Source: Gordonia bronchialis DSM 43247 (GTDB taxonomy: Bacteria; Actinomycetota; Actinomycetes; Mycobacteriales; Mycobacteriaceae). Taken from it: a stretch of 64,000 bases of DNA. The first letter of the stretch is position 1. Each line of letters opens with the position of its first letter. The translations under genes and the position numbers were made by a program. The DNA lies in the NCBI RefSeq assembly GCF_000024785.1, contig NC_013441.1:2790001-2854000 (forward strand), in the 5' to 3' direction. Shown here piece by piece: positions 1 to 8,500 of this stretch. The notes under the pieces were generated by a model. The model was not told the origin of the DNA. It did not search any database and saw only the letters and a list, made by a program, of their open reading frames with translations.

Positions 1-761
1 TCCCCGGCGCCGGATTGACCGGCCACGTGGGCGGTACCCCCGCCCGCCTCGGCCGGCCCAGGTGGATCGAACCCGGCCCCCTGGCCGCGGACATCGAGCG
101 GATGCAGCACGCCGGGGCCACCGCGGTGCTGATCGAACGGGACGGTCGCCTGATCGGAGCGGTCGCCGTGCGCGACGAGCTGCGCCCCGAGGCCCGCGAG
201 GTGGTCGTCGGGCTCCGCCGCGGCGGTTACCACGTGGCGATGCTCACCGGCGACAATGACCGCACCGCACACGCGTTGGCCGCCGACGTCGGCATCGACG
301 AGGTGCACGCGGACCTGCGCCCGGAGGACAAGGCCCGCATCGTCGGCACCCTCCGCCAGGAGCGGGCGACGGCGATGGTCGGCGACGGCGTCAACGACGC
401 CCCGGCCCTTGCCACCGCCGACCTGGGCATCGCGATGGGCGCGATGGGCACCGACGTCGCCATCGAAACCGCCGACGTCGCCCTGATGGGTGAGGACTTG
501 CGGCACCTGCCGCAGGCGCTCGCGCACGCTCGGCGGTCGCGGACGATCATGCTGCAGAACGTCGGCCTCTCGCTGGCGATCATCACCGTCCTGATGCCCC
601 TGGCCCTGTTCGGGGTACTTGGCTTGGCCGCCGTCGTCCTCGTCCACGAGGTCGCCGAGATCGTCGTCATCGGCAACGGGGTCCGCGCCGGCCGGGCCGC
701 CGCCCTCACCGGCCCGGCGGCAGCACCCGCACCGGTTCCGGCGACCGCGGCTCGAGCATGA
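1..761 (+). CDS. Heavy-metal P-type ATPase, C-terminal part (cut by window start)
   Basis: This is the C-terminal part of a P1B-type metal-exporting ATPase; the frame is open from the first bases, so the gene begins outside the window. Visible parts are the end of the nucleotide-binding domain, the hinge motifs TGDN and GDGVNDAPAL, and two final membrane helices ending in LVHEVAEIVVIGNGVRAGR. It is closely similar throughout to the complete SPC-motif ATPase at 50173-52137, so the same class (CtpG-like, probably Cd/Pb/Zn/Co export) is inferred; the ion-selecting motif itself lies outside the window. Its stop codon overlaps the lspA start as ATGA. Confidence 0.93.
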   Translation, partial: PGAGLTGHVGGTPARLGRPRWIEPGPLAADIERMQHAGATAVLIERDGRLIGAVAVRDELRPEAREVVVGLRRGGYHVAMLTGDNDRTAHALAADVGIDEVHADLRPEDKARIVGTLRQERATAMVGDGVNDAPALATADLGIAMGAMGTDVAIETADVALMGEDLRHLPQALAHARRSRTIMLQNVGLSLAIITVLMPLALFGVLGLAAVVLVHEVAEIVVIGNGVRAGRAAALTGPAAAPAPVPATAARA

Positions 762-1258
762 CCAGAACACCGGAAGCGAAATCGCGGCGGTCACGGCGCC
801 TGCTGGTCGTTGTGGCCGCCGGGCTGGTCGCGGTCGCGCTGGTCGTCGACTCGATCGCCCGGCAGGCGCTCGCCGGCGACCGCAGCGTCGACCTCGGTGT
901 GCTGCAGTTGAAGGTGGCCTACAACACCGGTGTGGCGTTCAGCATGGGCAATCAGCTACCACCCCCGGTGCTGCTCACGGTGACCGGGCTGATCACCGCC
1001 GGAATCGCGGTATACGCGTGGCGGGCAGCGCCCACCAGCAGCTGGTCCTCCATCGTCGGGCTCGGAGCGATCTTCGCCGGCGCCGCCGCCAACGTCATTG
1101 ACCGCACCCTCGACGGGAAGGTCACCGACTACCTGCACACCGGGTGGTTCCCCACCTTCAACCTCGCCGACACCTTCCTGTCCTGCGGGGTCGCCCTGCT
1201 GCTGGCCGCCCAGTTCGTCGAATCTTGCTCCGCCGAGTCGAAGGTGAGCACGTCATGA
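758..1258 (+). CDS. lspA: Signal peptidase II (LspA-like), copy 1
   Basis: Prolipoprotein signal peptidase, 166 residues, about four membrane segments. It would cleave diacylglyceryl-modified prolipoproteins ahead of the lipobox cysteine. The family signatures are present: NTGVAFS, then AANVIDR and NLADTF, which carry the two catalytic aspartates. The gene overlaps the preceding metal ATPase by ATGA and the following DUF3703 gene by ATGA, so the three are translationally coupled. A second lspA sits in the same relation to another metal ATPase at 52134, so this is a recurring cassette and not the housekeeping copy. Metal-island LspA proteins are known; why they travel with ATPases is not. Confidence 0.93.
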   Translation: MTRTPEAKSRRSRRLLVVVAAGLVAVALVVDSIARQALAGDRSVDLGVLQLKVAYNTGVAFSMGNQLPPPVLLTVTGLITAGIAVYAWRAAPTSSWSSIVGLGAIFAGAAANVIDRTLDGKVTDYLHTGWFPTFNLADTFLSCGVALLLAAQFVESCSAESKVSTS

Positions 1259-1602
1259 TCGCAATGCCCACCGCCGTCCGCACTGCCTACACCGCCGAGA
1301 TGGCCGCCGCCCGCACCAGCACCGAGGACACGCAGCGGTGGTCACACCTCGAGCGCGCGCACATCCTGTCCCAGCCTTTTTCGTGGCCGCATACCAGCAA
1401 CCACATCGCCATGCTCGTCCTCGCCCTGCGCCAACACGACCGCCGGGAGGCCCTCGGCCAGGTGCTGCGGATCATCGTCGCCGCCCCCGGCTCGGTCCTG
1501 GGCCGCTACCCCGAGGGCAACACCGGCCGCACCCGCGCCGGGCTGATGACACCGATGCCGATCCCCGCGGACCTGGCCGCGACCCTAGCCTCGACCAGCT
1601 GA
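1255..1602 (+). CDS. DUF3703 family protein
   Basis: Small soluble protein of 115 residues matching what I recall of DUF3703: an N-terminal helix with EMAAAR, then WSHLERAHILSQP, a central HTSNHIAML stretch with conserved histidines, and a C-terminal GRYPEGNTG followed by MPIPADLA. DUF3703 genes often lie beside heavy-metal efflux genes; the biochemical role is unknown. The ATG start overlaps the lspA stop (ATGA), making it the third gene of the operon. The histidine content would allow metal binding, but that is inference. Confidence 0.85.
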   Translation: MIAMPTAVRTAYTAEMAAARTSTEDTQRWSHLERAHILSQPFSWPHTSNHIAMLVLALRQHDRREALGQVLRIIVAAPGSVLGRYPEGNTGRTRAGLMTPMPIPADLAATLASTS

Positions 1603-1699
1603 CACCCGTGCGGTGCGTCCGCACGGCACCACTAGATCAGGTGCCAGCCGACCGCTACCGGTGTGGGGCGGCTGGGGCACTGCGGGAACGGCCGGTGCG

Positions 1700-1977
1700 G
1701 GCAGGGCCGGCCCGGCGGGCCCGTCAGCTGCTTGGGCGACGTTGTCGGTCTTGAGGATCGTGGTGACGAGTCCGTTGGAGATTAGGGCTCCGTTTTCGAA
1801 GTCCGTTCGCTGTCCGTTCGGCACCCGGTATTCGTTACCTGTCGGCAGGCCGAGTCGCCCGTGTCCGTTCCGAGTTGCGCGAACCGTGCGAAGATCTTGC
1901 CGAGCACGGTCCACGTCCGGCCGCACACTCGACCACGCCATCGACGCACTACGACAGAGTCTCTCTATTCTGGTCAT
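1700..1977 (-). pseudogene. LGFP-repeat secreted protein remnant, frameshifted
   Basis: Read on the minus strand, one frame gives GRLGLPTGNEYRVPNGQRTD followed by FENGALI, a recognisable LGFP repeat as in secreted actinobacterial wall proteins. Immediately upstream, a different frame gives WTVLGKIFARFAQLGTDTG, the expected first half of the same repeat, so a frameshift lies near 1870. No signal peptide or further repeats are visible. The rest of the 460-bp gap between the DUF3703 gene and the DUF5134 fragment shows nothing else I can support. Confidence 0.55.
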
Positions 1978-2064
1978 GAGTTGCTTCTCGCGGTGGGTTG
2001 CACTCAGCTGTCACGTGTGCGCTTTCGCGCTTCGCCCGTGAACCCGTGCCGACTCACTGAGCCG

Positions 2065-2681
2065 TCAGAGCAACGTCGCAAACATGATGCCCATAGCCGC
2101 GGCCATGCAGCCGTGGCACAGCCATCCGATTTCGCGTTGCCATCGTCGGGTGAACGACACTGCCTGTGACCGGCGAATGCGTGGTGCTGCCCACATTGCC
2201 GCCACGAACTTGCCGGTGCACACCAGCGTCGCAACGAGAAACGCTAGGACGATGAGCAAGTTCAGGGGGCTCATCCAACCCGGACTCGAAGTCGCACCAT
2301 GCATGCTAGCCATCTCGGCTACGGCATCGTCAGCGCCGAGGTGATGCGACGCGGACGGACCGTCGGCGCCCGACGACGCCAGCGAATGTCGACTCATTAC
2401 CGCATACATCCACACCATCGAACCCATCGTCAGCGATGCGTACACATAAAACCTACGCGCCATAAGAGTTCGGGCGGCGATGACGGCTAGTACCACGGTC
2501 GCGCCAGCGAAAAACACCAAGGGTGGGACACCCGACAATCGAAGGCCGATCGGCCATGCCATCACGATCATGGCAACGACCATCACCAGGAACAGCGAGT
2601 GTGCGATCTCATAATGACGGTCACCCCGCCGACGGATCAGGGCAGTAATACTGTCAATTGCGCCGAGTCCAAACAGGACTG
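2065..2681 (-). pseudogene. DUF5134-like membrane protein, 3' part, split by IS3
   Basis: Multi-helix membrane protein resembling the actinobacterial DUF5134 family: VMAWPIGLRL, a central MHGATSS stretch and a C-terminal GWLCHGCMAAAMGIMFATLL. Reading upstream past the first internal start, the frame stays open (FTVLFGLGAIDSITALI, then RRRGDRHYEIAHS) up to the end of an IS3 element at 2682. The missing first codons lie on the far side of the IS at 4018-4060. Joining the two pieces and removing one CTG target copy restores one frame beginning V-T-L-V-E-D-V-L-L-R-W-V-V-T-V-L-F-G-L. The full gene would encode about 200 residues. Confidence 0.8.
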
Positions 2682-2712
2682 TGAACCGTCCTGGATCGGA
2701 TAGAGACCTGGT

Positions 2713-3642
2713 TCAGGCCACCTCCGCCACGGAGGCGACGCTGTCACGATAGCGCGTCTCGTACTCGACGGGTGAGCAGTAGCCCAGGGAGGAGTGCAGC
2801 CTCTCGGCGTTGAACCAGTGCACGTAGGCGGCGGTCTCTCGTTCGACCTCGCCGCGGTCCTTCCAGGCGCGGCCGGTGTCGATCAGTTCGGTCTTGTACA
2901 AGCCGATCGCCGACTCCATGAGCGCGTTGTCGAGCGCATCGCCGACCGATCCTATGGATCCGGTGATGTTGGCCTCGGTCAGCGCAGCGGTGAATGCCAA
3001 CGATGTGTACTGACTGCCCGCATCGCTGTGATGAACCAAACCGGTTGCGGTGAAGTCGAATCCGGATCGGCGGCGGGCGAACAACGCTTGCTCGACAACA
3101 CTCGTCACCAACGGTGTGTGCTTGCTCGCCATGACTCGCCACCCGAGGATGCGTCGCGAAAACACATCCACGAGGAACGCGACGTAGACAAACCCCGCCA
3201 ATGTCCACACATACGTGAAGTCGGCCACCCACCACTGATCCGGATGTGTCGGTGTATCCCATTGTCGTTCAACATGATCAGGGAATCGTGGCGCCCTATC
3301 GTCTCGGTGGGTCGTGGTGGTGCGATGGCTGCCGCGTACAGCACCGGAGATGCCGCAGATCCCCATCAGCCGGCCGACCTGATCACGACCCATCACGTGA
3401 CCGGCGCGCCACATCGTGTGATACATCTTGCGCACCCCGTACACACCGCGGTTCTTCTCGAACTGCTGGTAGACGGCATGAGCGGCGTAGGCCTCCTCGA
3501 GCATCGCTGCCGAGACCAGGCCACGCTGCTTGTGGGCATAGTAGGTGGATGGGGCAATCTGCATTCCGTACTCGGTGAGTACCCGGCAGATCGGATCGAC
3601 CCCGAACCTGTCCCTGTGATCGTCGATGTACTCGACGATCAA
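2713..3642 (-). CDS. IS3-family transposase OrfB (DDE integrase domain)
   Basis: 309-residue catalytic part of an IS3-family transposase. An N-terminal helical region (GVDPICRVLTEYGMQIAPST) precedes the rve integrase core. The DDE residues are visible as D141 (WWVADFTYV), D207 (HHSDAGSQY) and E243 (NALMESAIGLYKTEL), with the usual HSSLGYCSPVEYE near the end. Its first codon overlaps the orfA stop; as in other IS3 elements, a -1 frameshift on the T-run in the GCGTTTTTCGCC segment of orfA would give the OrfAB fusion that acts as transposase. Confidence 0.93.
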   Translation of the reverse strand: MIVEYIDDHRDRFGVDPICRVLTEYGMQIAPSTYYAHKQRGLVSAAMLEEAYAAHAVYQQFEKNRGVYGVRKMYHTMWRAGHVMGRDQVGRLMGICGISGAVRGSHRTTTTHRDDRAPRFPDHVERQWDTPTHPDQWWVADFTYVWTLAGFVYVAFLVDVFSRRILGWRVMASKHTPLVTSVVEQALFARRRSGFDFTATGLVHHSDAGSQYTSLAFTAALTEANITGSIGSVGDALDNALMESAIGLYKTELIDTGRAWKDRGEVERETAAYVHWFNAERLHSSLGYCSPVEYETRYRDSVASVAEVA

Positions 3643-3965
3643 CGAAGTCGGCGGTCGATCTCCGCCGCGGCGAAAAACGCCGACGCCGTCTTCAAAATCT
3701 CATTGGCTCTGCGCAATTCGGAATTCTCACGACGCAGCTCACGCACCTGAGCATCCAACTCCCCACTGGTCGTACTCACCCCCGAGGAGACCACCGGCGT
3801 GTCCTTCTCGATCCAGTTACGCAGCGTCGCCTGATTGATATCGAGCATCTCGGCGACATGCCGGCGCGCCGCCGACTTCGACCCGCCCACCTCGCCGAGC
3901 CGATCCTGATACATCCGCACGGCACGCTCACGCGTCTCCTGGTCAAACTTCCGTGGTGCTCCCAT
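3639..3965 (-). CDS. IS3-family OrfA (helix-turn-helix)
   Basis: 108 residues. The N-terminal helix-turn-helix (MGAPRKFDQETRERAVRMYQ, then HVAEMLDINQATLRNWI) binds the terminal repeats, and the C-terminal ELRRENSELRRANEILKTA forms the leucine-zipper-like region for dimerisation, followed by ASAFFAAAEID where frameshifting would occur. Typical size for IS3 OrfA. It lies directly upstream of and overlaps orfB. Confidence 0.92.
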   Translation of the reverse strand: MGAPRKFDQETRERAVRMYQDRLGEVGGSKSAARRHVAEMLDINQATLRNWIEKDTPVVSSGVSTTSGELDAQVRELRRENSELRRANEILKTASAFFAAAEIDRRLR

Positions 3966-4017
3966 GACAGCATTCTCCTGGTGAGATCACGGTCTCCACC
4001 AGACCCAGGACGGTTCA

Positions 4018-4060
4018 CTGTGACGACCCACCGAAGCAGGACATCCTCGACCAACGTCAC
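4018..4060 (-). pseudogene. DUF5134 gene, 5' fragment beyond the IS3 insertion
   Basis: The GTG at 4058-4060 (minus) begins V-T-L-V-E-D-V-L-L-R-W-V-V-T-V and runs straight into the IS end. GAGGA lies about 8 bases upstream as a ribosome-binding site. It is the exact missing start of the DUF5134 gene that resumes at 2681. It faces away from ctaG and shares its operator region, so the intact gene was probably BlaI-controlled. Confidence 0.75.
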
Positions 4061-4090
4061 GCTCCGTCCTCAGGCCCGCCTGCCAGAAAT

Positions 4091-4105
4091 ACTATCGGTA
4101 GTAGT
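4091..4105. promoter_or_regulatory. BlaI-type operator (ACTA-N7-TAGT), DUF5134/ctaG
   Basis: ACTATCGGTAGTAGT, an exact ACTA-N7-TAGT dyad between the divergent DUF5134 and ctaG starts. It is one of 14 such sites in the window; the nearby BlaI gene and the resemblance to known BlaI/MecI operators (TACTA...TAGTA-type dyads) suggest the binding protein. Confidence 0.7.
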
Positions 4106-4116
4106 AGCATGCCGAG

Positions 4117-6126
4117 GTGGATGAACCAAGGCTGGCCCCTGCTGAAGTCACCCGAGATTCGATGTCTATGACTGGACGCGAGTCGGCGTGGGTGCTGGGC
4201 GCTACCGCGGCTGCGGTGGGCCTGGGCCTGGTGGCGTATGCACTAAGGGTGGGTGCATCGCGCTACTTAGAGAGCGGAGACCCGTTTCCAGGACGCACTT
4301 CTGCGGTGCTCGATGTCGTGGGCAACTATGTCGGTGCCGTTCTTGCCGCCCTGGTTGTCGGTGGGTTGGTGATCATTGCGATAGCGACAGTCATCGACTC
4401 CGACGGGTACATCGACGTCTCGGTCTATCGCACTCATCGCCTGGTGCGACGGCTGTCGGCGTTGTGGATGGTGTGGTCGACTGGGATGGTTTTGGTCGCT
4501 GCTGCAGACACTGCCGGCCTGTCGGTGGTCCGGATGGTGGTGACCGGTCAGGTGGGGTACGCGGTCAGCGTCAGCCTGCCCGCCATCGCTTGGATGGTTT
4601 GTGCGGTGGCTGCGGGGGTGGTGTCCGTGGTCACCGCGATGTCGTTGCGGTGGTTGACTCATGTGTCGATGTTGCTGCCTGCTGCGATTGGGGTAGCAGC
4701 ACTGCCTGCGGTCGGCAACGCCGCGCAGGGTCCAGATCATGACTACACCACCGGGGTAGTGGTCTGTTTCGCCGTCGCTTTTGCGGTATCGCTGGGGGTT
4801 CGGTGCATGCAGCATTCTCGGGCGGGAGGGCTGTGTGCGAACTCAATGAACTATGCTGCTGCACAACGCATTAAGAAGGTGTTGTGCACTGCTGATGCTG
4901 TGGCTCTAGTTTGCGTTGTTGCGGTTGCGGGGTTGTTGCGTACTCGCGATGTGCCAGGATCTGCGTTCGGGGTTGCCACCGGGGTATTGATCGTGTCGTT
5001 GGTGGGTCTGGTGATCGCTGACGTCATCACCCTCCGCGTGCGCCGCGACACGGTGGTACCAGCGGTCGCGGCGGGTGCGCTCGTTGTAGCCGCGGGTTGT
5101 TGGGCGGTCATGGATACCCGCGTGGCGCCGGGGCTGATTGCCCACCCGTTCACGGTGTGGGATGTGTATCTGGGCTATCCGCTTCCAGATCCTCCCGCGA
5201 TATGGTCCATGCTGGGCGTGTGGCGGTTTGACATCGTCGTGGGCGGTGCGGCTGTAGCGATGGGGCTTGCCTACGGGATTGCAGTGCGGCGTTTACGTCG
5301 GCGTGGGTCTGGCTGGCCGCTGGGTCGGGCCGTCTCGTGGTTCGCCGGATGCGTTGTGTTGGTCCTGGCCAGCAGTTCGGGTGTCAGAGCTTACGGAAAC
5401 GCCATGTTCAGCGTGCACATGGTGGAGCATATGGGGTTGAGCATGATCGCGCCGGCACTGCTGGCGCTGGGCGCCCCGGCGAGTCTGGCGTTGCGGGCTT
5501 TTCCCAGACATGCTGCTGGACAGCAGCTTCCGAGTGCTCGTTCGACGGTTCTTATGATTCTTGACTCCCCGACAGTGCGGGTGCTGACTCACCCGGTTGT
5601 TGCACTGTCGCTGTTTGTCGGGGTTCCATTTGCAGTGTATTTCACTCCGGTGTTTGGGATTCTCGCTCGTTACCACTGGGGGCACATCGTGATGAGTGGG
5701 TTGTTTGTGGTCGTCGGTTACCTGTTCTTCTGGACGGTGACCGGGGTCGATCGGGGGCCGCGTCGCTTACCGATCCTAGGTCGATTGGGACTGCTGTTTG
5801 CGGCGATGCCGTTTCATGCATTTTTCGGTATCGCACTGATGACGATGTCTACGGTGGTAGCCGAGTCGTTCTATCAGCAACTTCAGTTGCCGTGGCAGCC
5901 TGATCCTGCGCAGGATCAATGGGTCGGCGGAGTCCTCGCCTGGGTGGTCAGCGAGGTTCCGATCGTGGTGATCATGGTGGTGTTGGTTGTTCGGTGGGCG
6001 CGGCAGGAACGTGCTGGGCGTCGACACGATGACTACGCCGTCGGGGCTGGCGGCGCGGATTCCATGGGTGACATCGACACCGAAATCCATGAGCTCGCCG
6101 CGGGTCGCCGCCTAGGGGGACGCTAA
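4117..6126 (+). CDS. ctaG: CopD-CtaG fusion, copper transport and cytochrome oxidase assembly protein
   Basis: A 669-residue polytopic membrane protein resembling mycobacterial Rv0102. The N-terminal half looks like a CopD-type membrane domain; the C-terminal half (from about residue 345) is a caa3-CtaG domain with its conserved histidines: MFSVHMVEHMGLSMIAPALL, RYHWGHIVMSG and AMPFHAFFGIALM. The family is thought to handle copper for the Cu centre of haem-copper oxidases at the membrane surface. The GTG at 4117 opens the frame, but ATGs at 4162 or 4168 (MSMTGRES) are just as plausible, since the operator at 4091 lies almost on top of the GTG. Its stop overlaps that of the convergent copper ATPase by 4 bp, a pairing also seen for Rv0102 and ctpB. 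Confidence 0.9.
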   Translation: MDEPRLAPAEVTRDSMSMTGRESAWVLGATAAAVGLGLVAYALRVGASRYLESGDPFPGRTSAVLDVVGNYVGAVLAALVVGGLVIIAIATVIDSDGYIDVSVYRTHRLVRRLSALWMVWSTGMVLVAAADTAGLSVVRMVVTGQVGYAVSVSLPAIAWMVCAVAAGVVSVVTAMSLRWLTHVSMLLPAAIGVAALPAVGNAAQGPDHDYTTGVVVCFAVAFAVSLGVRCMQHSRAGGLCANSMNYAAAQRIKKVLCTADAVALVCVVAVAGLLRTRDVPGSAFGVATGVLIVSLVGLVIADVITLRVRRDTVVPAVAAGALVVAAGCWAVMDTRVAPGLIAHPFTVWDVYLGYPLPDPPAIWSMLGVWRFDIVVGGAAVAMGLAYGIAVRRLRRRGSGWPLGRAVSWFAGCVVLVLASSSGVRAYGNAMFSVHMVEHMGLSMIAPALLALGAPASLALRAFPRHAAGQQLPSARSTVLMILDSPTVRVLTHPVVALSLFVGVPFAVYFTPVFGILARYHWGHIVMSGLFVVVGYLFFWTVTGVDRGPRRLPILGRLGLLFAAMPFHAFFGIALMTMSTVVAESFYQQLQLPWQPDPAQDQWVGGVLAWVVSEVPIVVIMVVLVVRWARQERAGRRHDDYAVGAGGADSMGDIDTEIHELAAGRRLGGR

Positions 6127-8393
6127 GCGCGGGCCGGTCGTCTCTCTGTCGACCGGTCTGCGCCGAACCGGCGCAGTCGCAGGCTATTTGTCACGACGAA
6201 GAGTGAAGACAATCCCATCGCCGCTCCCGCGATAAGAGGGTTGAGCAATCCCGCGGCGGCGACTGGCAATGCGGCGATGTTGTAGCCGAACGCCCACACA
6301 AGGTTGACCCTGATCGTGCGTTGGGTGGCTCGAGCTAGATCCAAAGCCTGAACGACACCTAGGAGGTTTGAGCGCATTAGCACGATGTCGGCGGCTCCGA
6401 TCGCGATGTCGGTGCCGCGGCCCATGGCCACTCCGAGGTCTGCGGTGGCCAGGGCTGGCCCGTCATTGATGCCGTCGCCGACCATCGCCACACATGCTCC
6501 GCCCCGGCGGAGGGTGTTGACAATATCTGCTTTGGCCGCTGGAAGGACTTCGGCCACCACCTCGGTGATCCCGACCTCGTCGGCCACTGCGTGAGCAGCG
6601 CCGTGATTGTCGCCGGTGACCAGCAGCGTACGGACGCCGCGTCGCCGCAGCGCGGTGACGGCAGTGTGTGCCGATGGTTTCACTTCGTCGGTGACGGCGA
6701 TGACGGCTACGGCGACCTGGCCGATGGCCAAACACACGGCGGTATGTCCGGCGCGTTCGAAGTCGCGGTAGGAGCGGACCAGTTCTTCACTGACGGTGGC
6801 CCGGTCTGTGACCCACGTCGGCGAACCGAGCGAGACCTCAGTCCCATTGATGATGCCTCGTACACCGCGGCCGACCTCGGCGCTGAACTCGAGACAGTCC
6901 TCCAGGGGCGTGTCCTGTGCTGCGCTGGTCAACGCTCTGGCGATGGGATGTTCGGAGTGTTGCTCGAGCGAGGCCGCCAGCCGGAGTGCCTCTCGGGCAG
7001 AGATGTCGGTGGAGACGACGATGTCGTGAATGCATGGGACTCCGGTGGTGATCGTTCCTGTCTTGTCGAGGAGGACTGTGTCGATGCGTCCGGAGAGCTC
7101 CAAGGCCTGGTGGCCTTTGAGGAAGATGCCCAGCTGAGCCCCTCGTCCGGCAGCCACCATGAGAGCCATGGGTGTGGCCAGCCCCAACGCGCACGGGCAC
7201 GCGATCACTAACACTGCTACTGCCGCACTCAGGGCGTGCTCGAGCGACCCGCCGGTACTGAGCCATGCCGCTGCGGTGACGGCAGAGAGCGCCACGACAG
7301 CGGGGACGAATAGGGTGGCGACGCGGTCGGCGACGCGTTGAGCTCGAGCTTTGGTGAGTTGGGCTTGATCGACGAGCCGAATCATCTCGGCCAGGCGGGT
7401 GTCGTCTCCCACGGCGGTGGCTGAAACAACTAGCGTCCCCTCCAGGCAGACTGTTCCACCGACAACCGCAGACCTCGCGCCGGGTTCAGCAACAATGGGG
7501 GCATTCTCGCCGGTCATCATGCTCGCATCAACCGATGCGCGCCCGTCCACGACATCGCCATCGGTGGGGATGGTCTGTCCGGATCGGACGATGACCGTGT
7601 GGCCTACTTTCAGCTCTTCCGTGGGCAGCGACATCTCGGTGCCGTCGGCGAGCAGAATGTGGGCGTCGGTCGCGCGCAGGGCCGCGAGTGAACGCATCGA
7701 TTCAGCGGCGCGCGCTCGTGCCCGGGCCTCGAAGTAGCGGCCGGCCAACACGAAAACGGTGACCCCGGCCGCGACTTCGAGATAAATCGAGTCACTGGCG
7801 GCGATCGCGGCCCACACGCCTGGTTCGGTGGGTGCAGTGGAGGGCGTCGCGAACATTGAATACAGCGACAGTCCGCTAGCAGCAAGCACACCGATGGAGA
7901 CCAGTGTCTCCATCGTCGCGGCACCGGTCCGCAGTGCGGTGCGGTAAAACGGCCACGCACAGTAGGTGACGATCGGGGCGGCAAGAACGATGAGGAGGAT
8001 TTGCCACCCGGGGAAGCGCAATTCGGGAATGACCGAAAGCACGACAGATACATCAGCAAGGGGAATGAACAGGACAACCGCGATGATCAGCCGACGCAGC
8101 AACCCCTCGGCGTGTGCGGTGTCGGGATCGATACGGCTAAGGTGCGGCACGTGCGGAGTGGCAGTGTACCCGGCCCTATCCACGGTCGAGATAGCCTCCC
8201 CGACATCGATATCGCTGCCTATGTCGATCGTTGCCCGGTGCGTGGCGTAGTTGACCGAAGCCCTGACACCGTCAATCTTGTTGAGTTTGCGTTCGATCCT
8301 GTTCGCACATGCCCCACAGGTCATGCCCTCGATGTCGAGTTGGATCTGGCGTACACGGCGATCTGCACAGTCGATGGTCTGCGTCACGCTCAC
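6123..8393 (-). CDS. Cu(I)-type P1B ATPase (CtpA/CtpB-like)
   Basis: 756-residue P-type ATPase with one N-terminal heavy-metal-associated domain (GMTCGAC, C26 and C29), eight predicted helices, CPC in helix 6 (399-401), phosphorylation site DKTGT (D443), TGE (294), TGDN (593) and GDGIND (639). GYN in helix 7 and MGLSS in helix 8 are the Cu(I)-selecting residues of the P1B-1 class. It faces ctaG tail to tail, and mycobacterial relatives (CtpA/CtpB) do the same, so loading copper into secreted or membrane cuproenzymes such as the oxidase is as likely as detoxification. The promoter region towards blaI holds a BlaI-type operator at 8444. Confidence 0.93.
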   Translation of the reverse strand: MSVTQTIDCADRRVRQIQLDIEGMTCGACANRIERKLNKIDGVRASVNYATHRATIDIGSDIDVGEAISTVDRAGYTATPHVPHLSRIDPDTAHAEGLLRRLIIAVVLFIPLADVSVVLSVIPELRFPGWQILLIVLAAPIVTYCAWPFYRTALRTGAATMETLVSIGVLAASGLSLYSMFATPSTAPTEPGVWAAIAASDSIYLEVAAGVTVFVLAGRYFEARARARAAESMRSLAALRATDAHILLADGTEMSLPTEELKVGHTVIVRSGQTIPTDGDVVDGRASVDASMMTGENAPIVAEPGARSAVVGGTVCLEGTLVVSATAVGDDTRLAEMIRLVDQAQLTKARAQRVADRVATLFVPAVVALSAVTAAAWLSTGGSLEHALSAAVAVLVIACPCALGLATPMALMVAAGRGAQLGIFLKGHQALELSGRIDTVLLDKTGTITTGVPCIHDIVVSTDISAREALRLAASLEQHSEHPIARALTSAAQDTPLEDCLEFSAEVGRGVRGIINGTEVSLGSPTWVTDRATVSEELVRSYRDFERAGHTAVCLAIGQVAVAVIAVTDEVKPSAHTAVTALRRRGVRTLLVTGDNHGAAHAVADEVGITEVVAEVLPAAKADIVNTLRRGGACVAMVGDGINDGPALATADLGVAMGRGTDIAIGAADIVLMRSNLLGVVQALDLARATQRTIRVNLVWAFGYNIAALPVAAAGLLNPLIAGAAMGLSSLFVVTNSLRLRRFGADRSTERRPARA

Positions 8394-8443
8394 GACCTCG
8401 CTATCGTGTCCGAAGGGTTCTGACGCGTAACCGCGCCGAGACT

Positions 8444-8458
8444 ACTAAGCAGGCTAGT
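8444..8458. promoter_or_regulatory. BlaI-type operator between the copper ATPase and blaI
   Basis: ACTAAGCAGGCTAGT, an exact ACTA-N7-TAGT dyad with an extra ACT half-repeat upstream. It lies between the divergent copper ATPase (start 8393, minus) and blaI (start 8501, plus), so BlaI would control itself and the ATPase. Confidence 0.72.
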
Positions 8459-8500
8459 TTGTCGTAAGCTGAAGGTCGACTTCAAGGACGGTAGGGCAAG

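Larger units (their letters stand above)
2682..4017 (-). mobile_element. IS3-family insertion sequence, copy 1
   Basis: A complete IS3-family element of 1336 bp. The ends are imperfect inverted repeats: TGAACCGTCCTGGATCGG at 2682 and, on the other strand from 4017, TGAACCGTCCTGGGTCTGG. A 3-bp target duplication, CTG, flanks it at 2679-2681 and 4018-4020. It carries orfA and orfB in the usual overlapping arrangement on the minus strand. The intact ends, open frames and clean target duplication suggest recent insertion. Confidence 0.92.

Noticed and set aside
4018..4060. A separate 94-residue gene starting at 4060 and running into the IS
   Set aside because: The first 14 codons belong to the split DUF5134 gene and the rest is IS3 sequence in the wrong frame.
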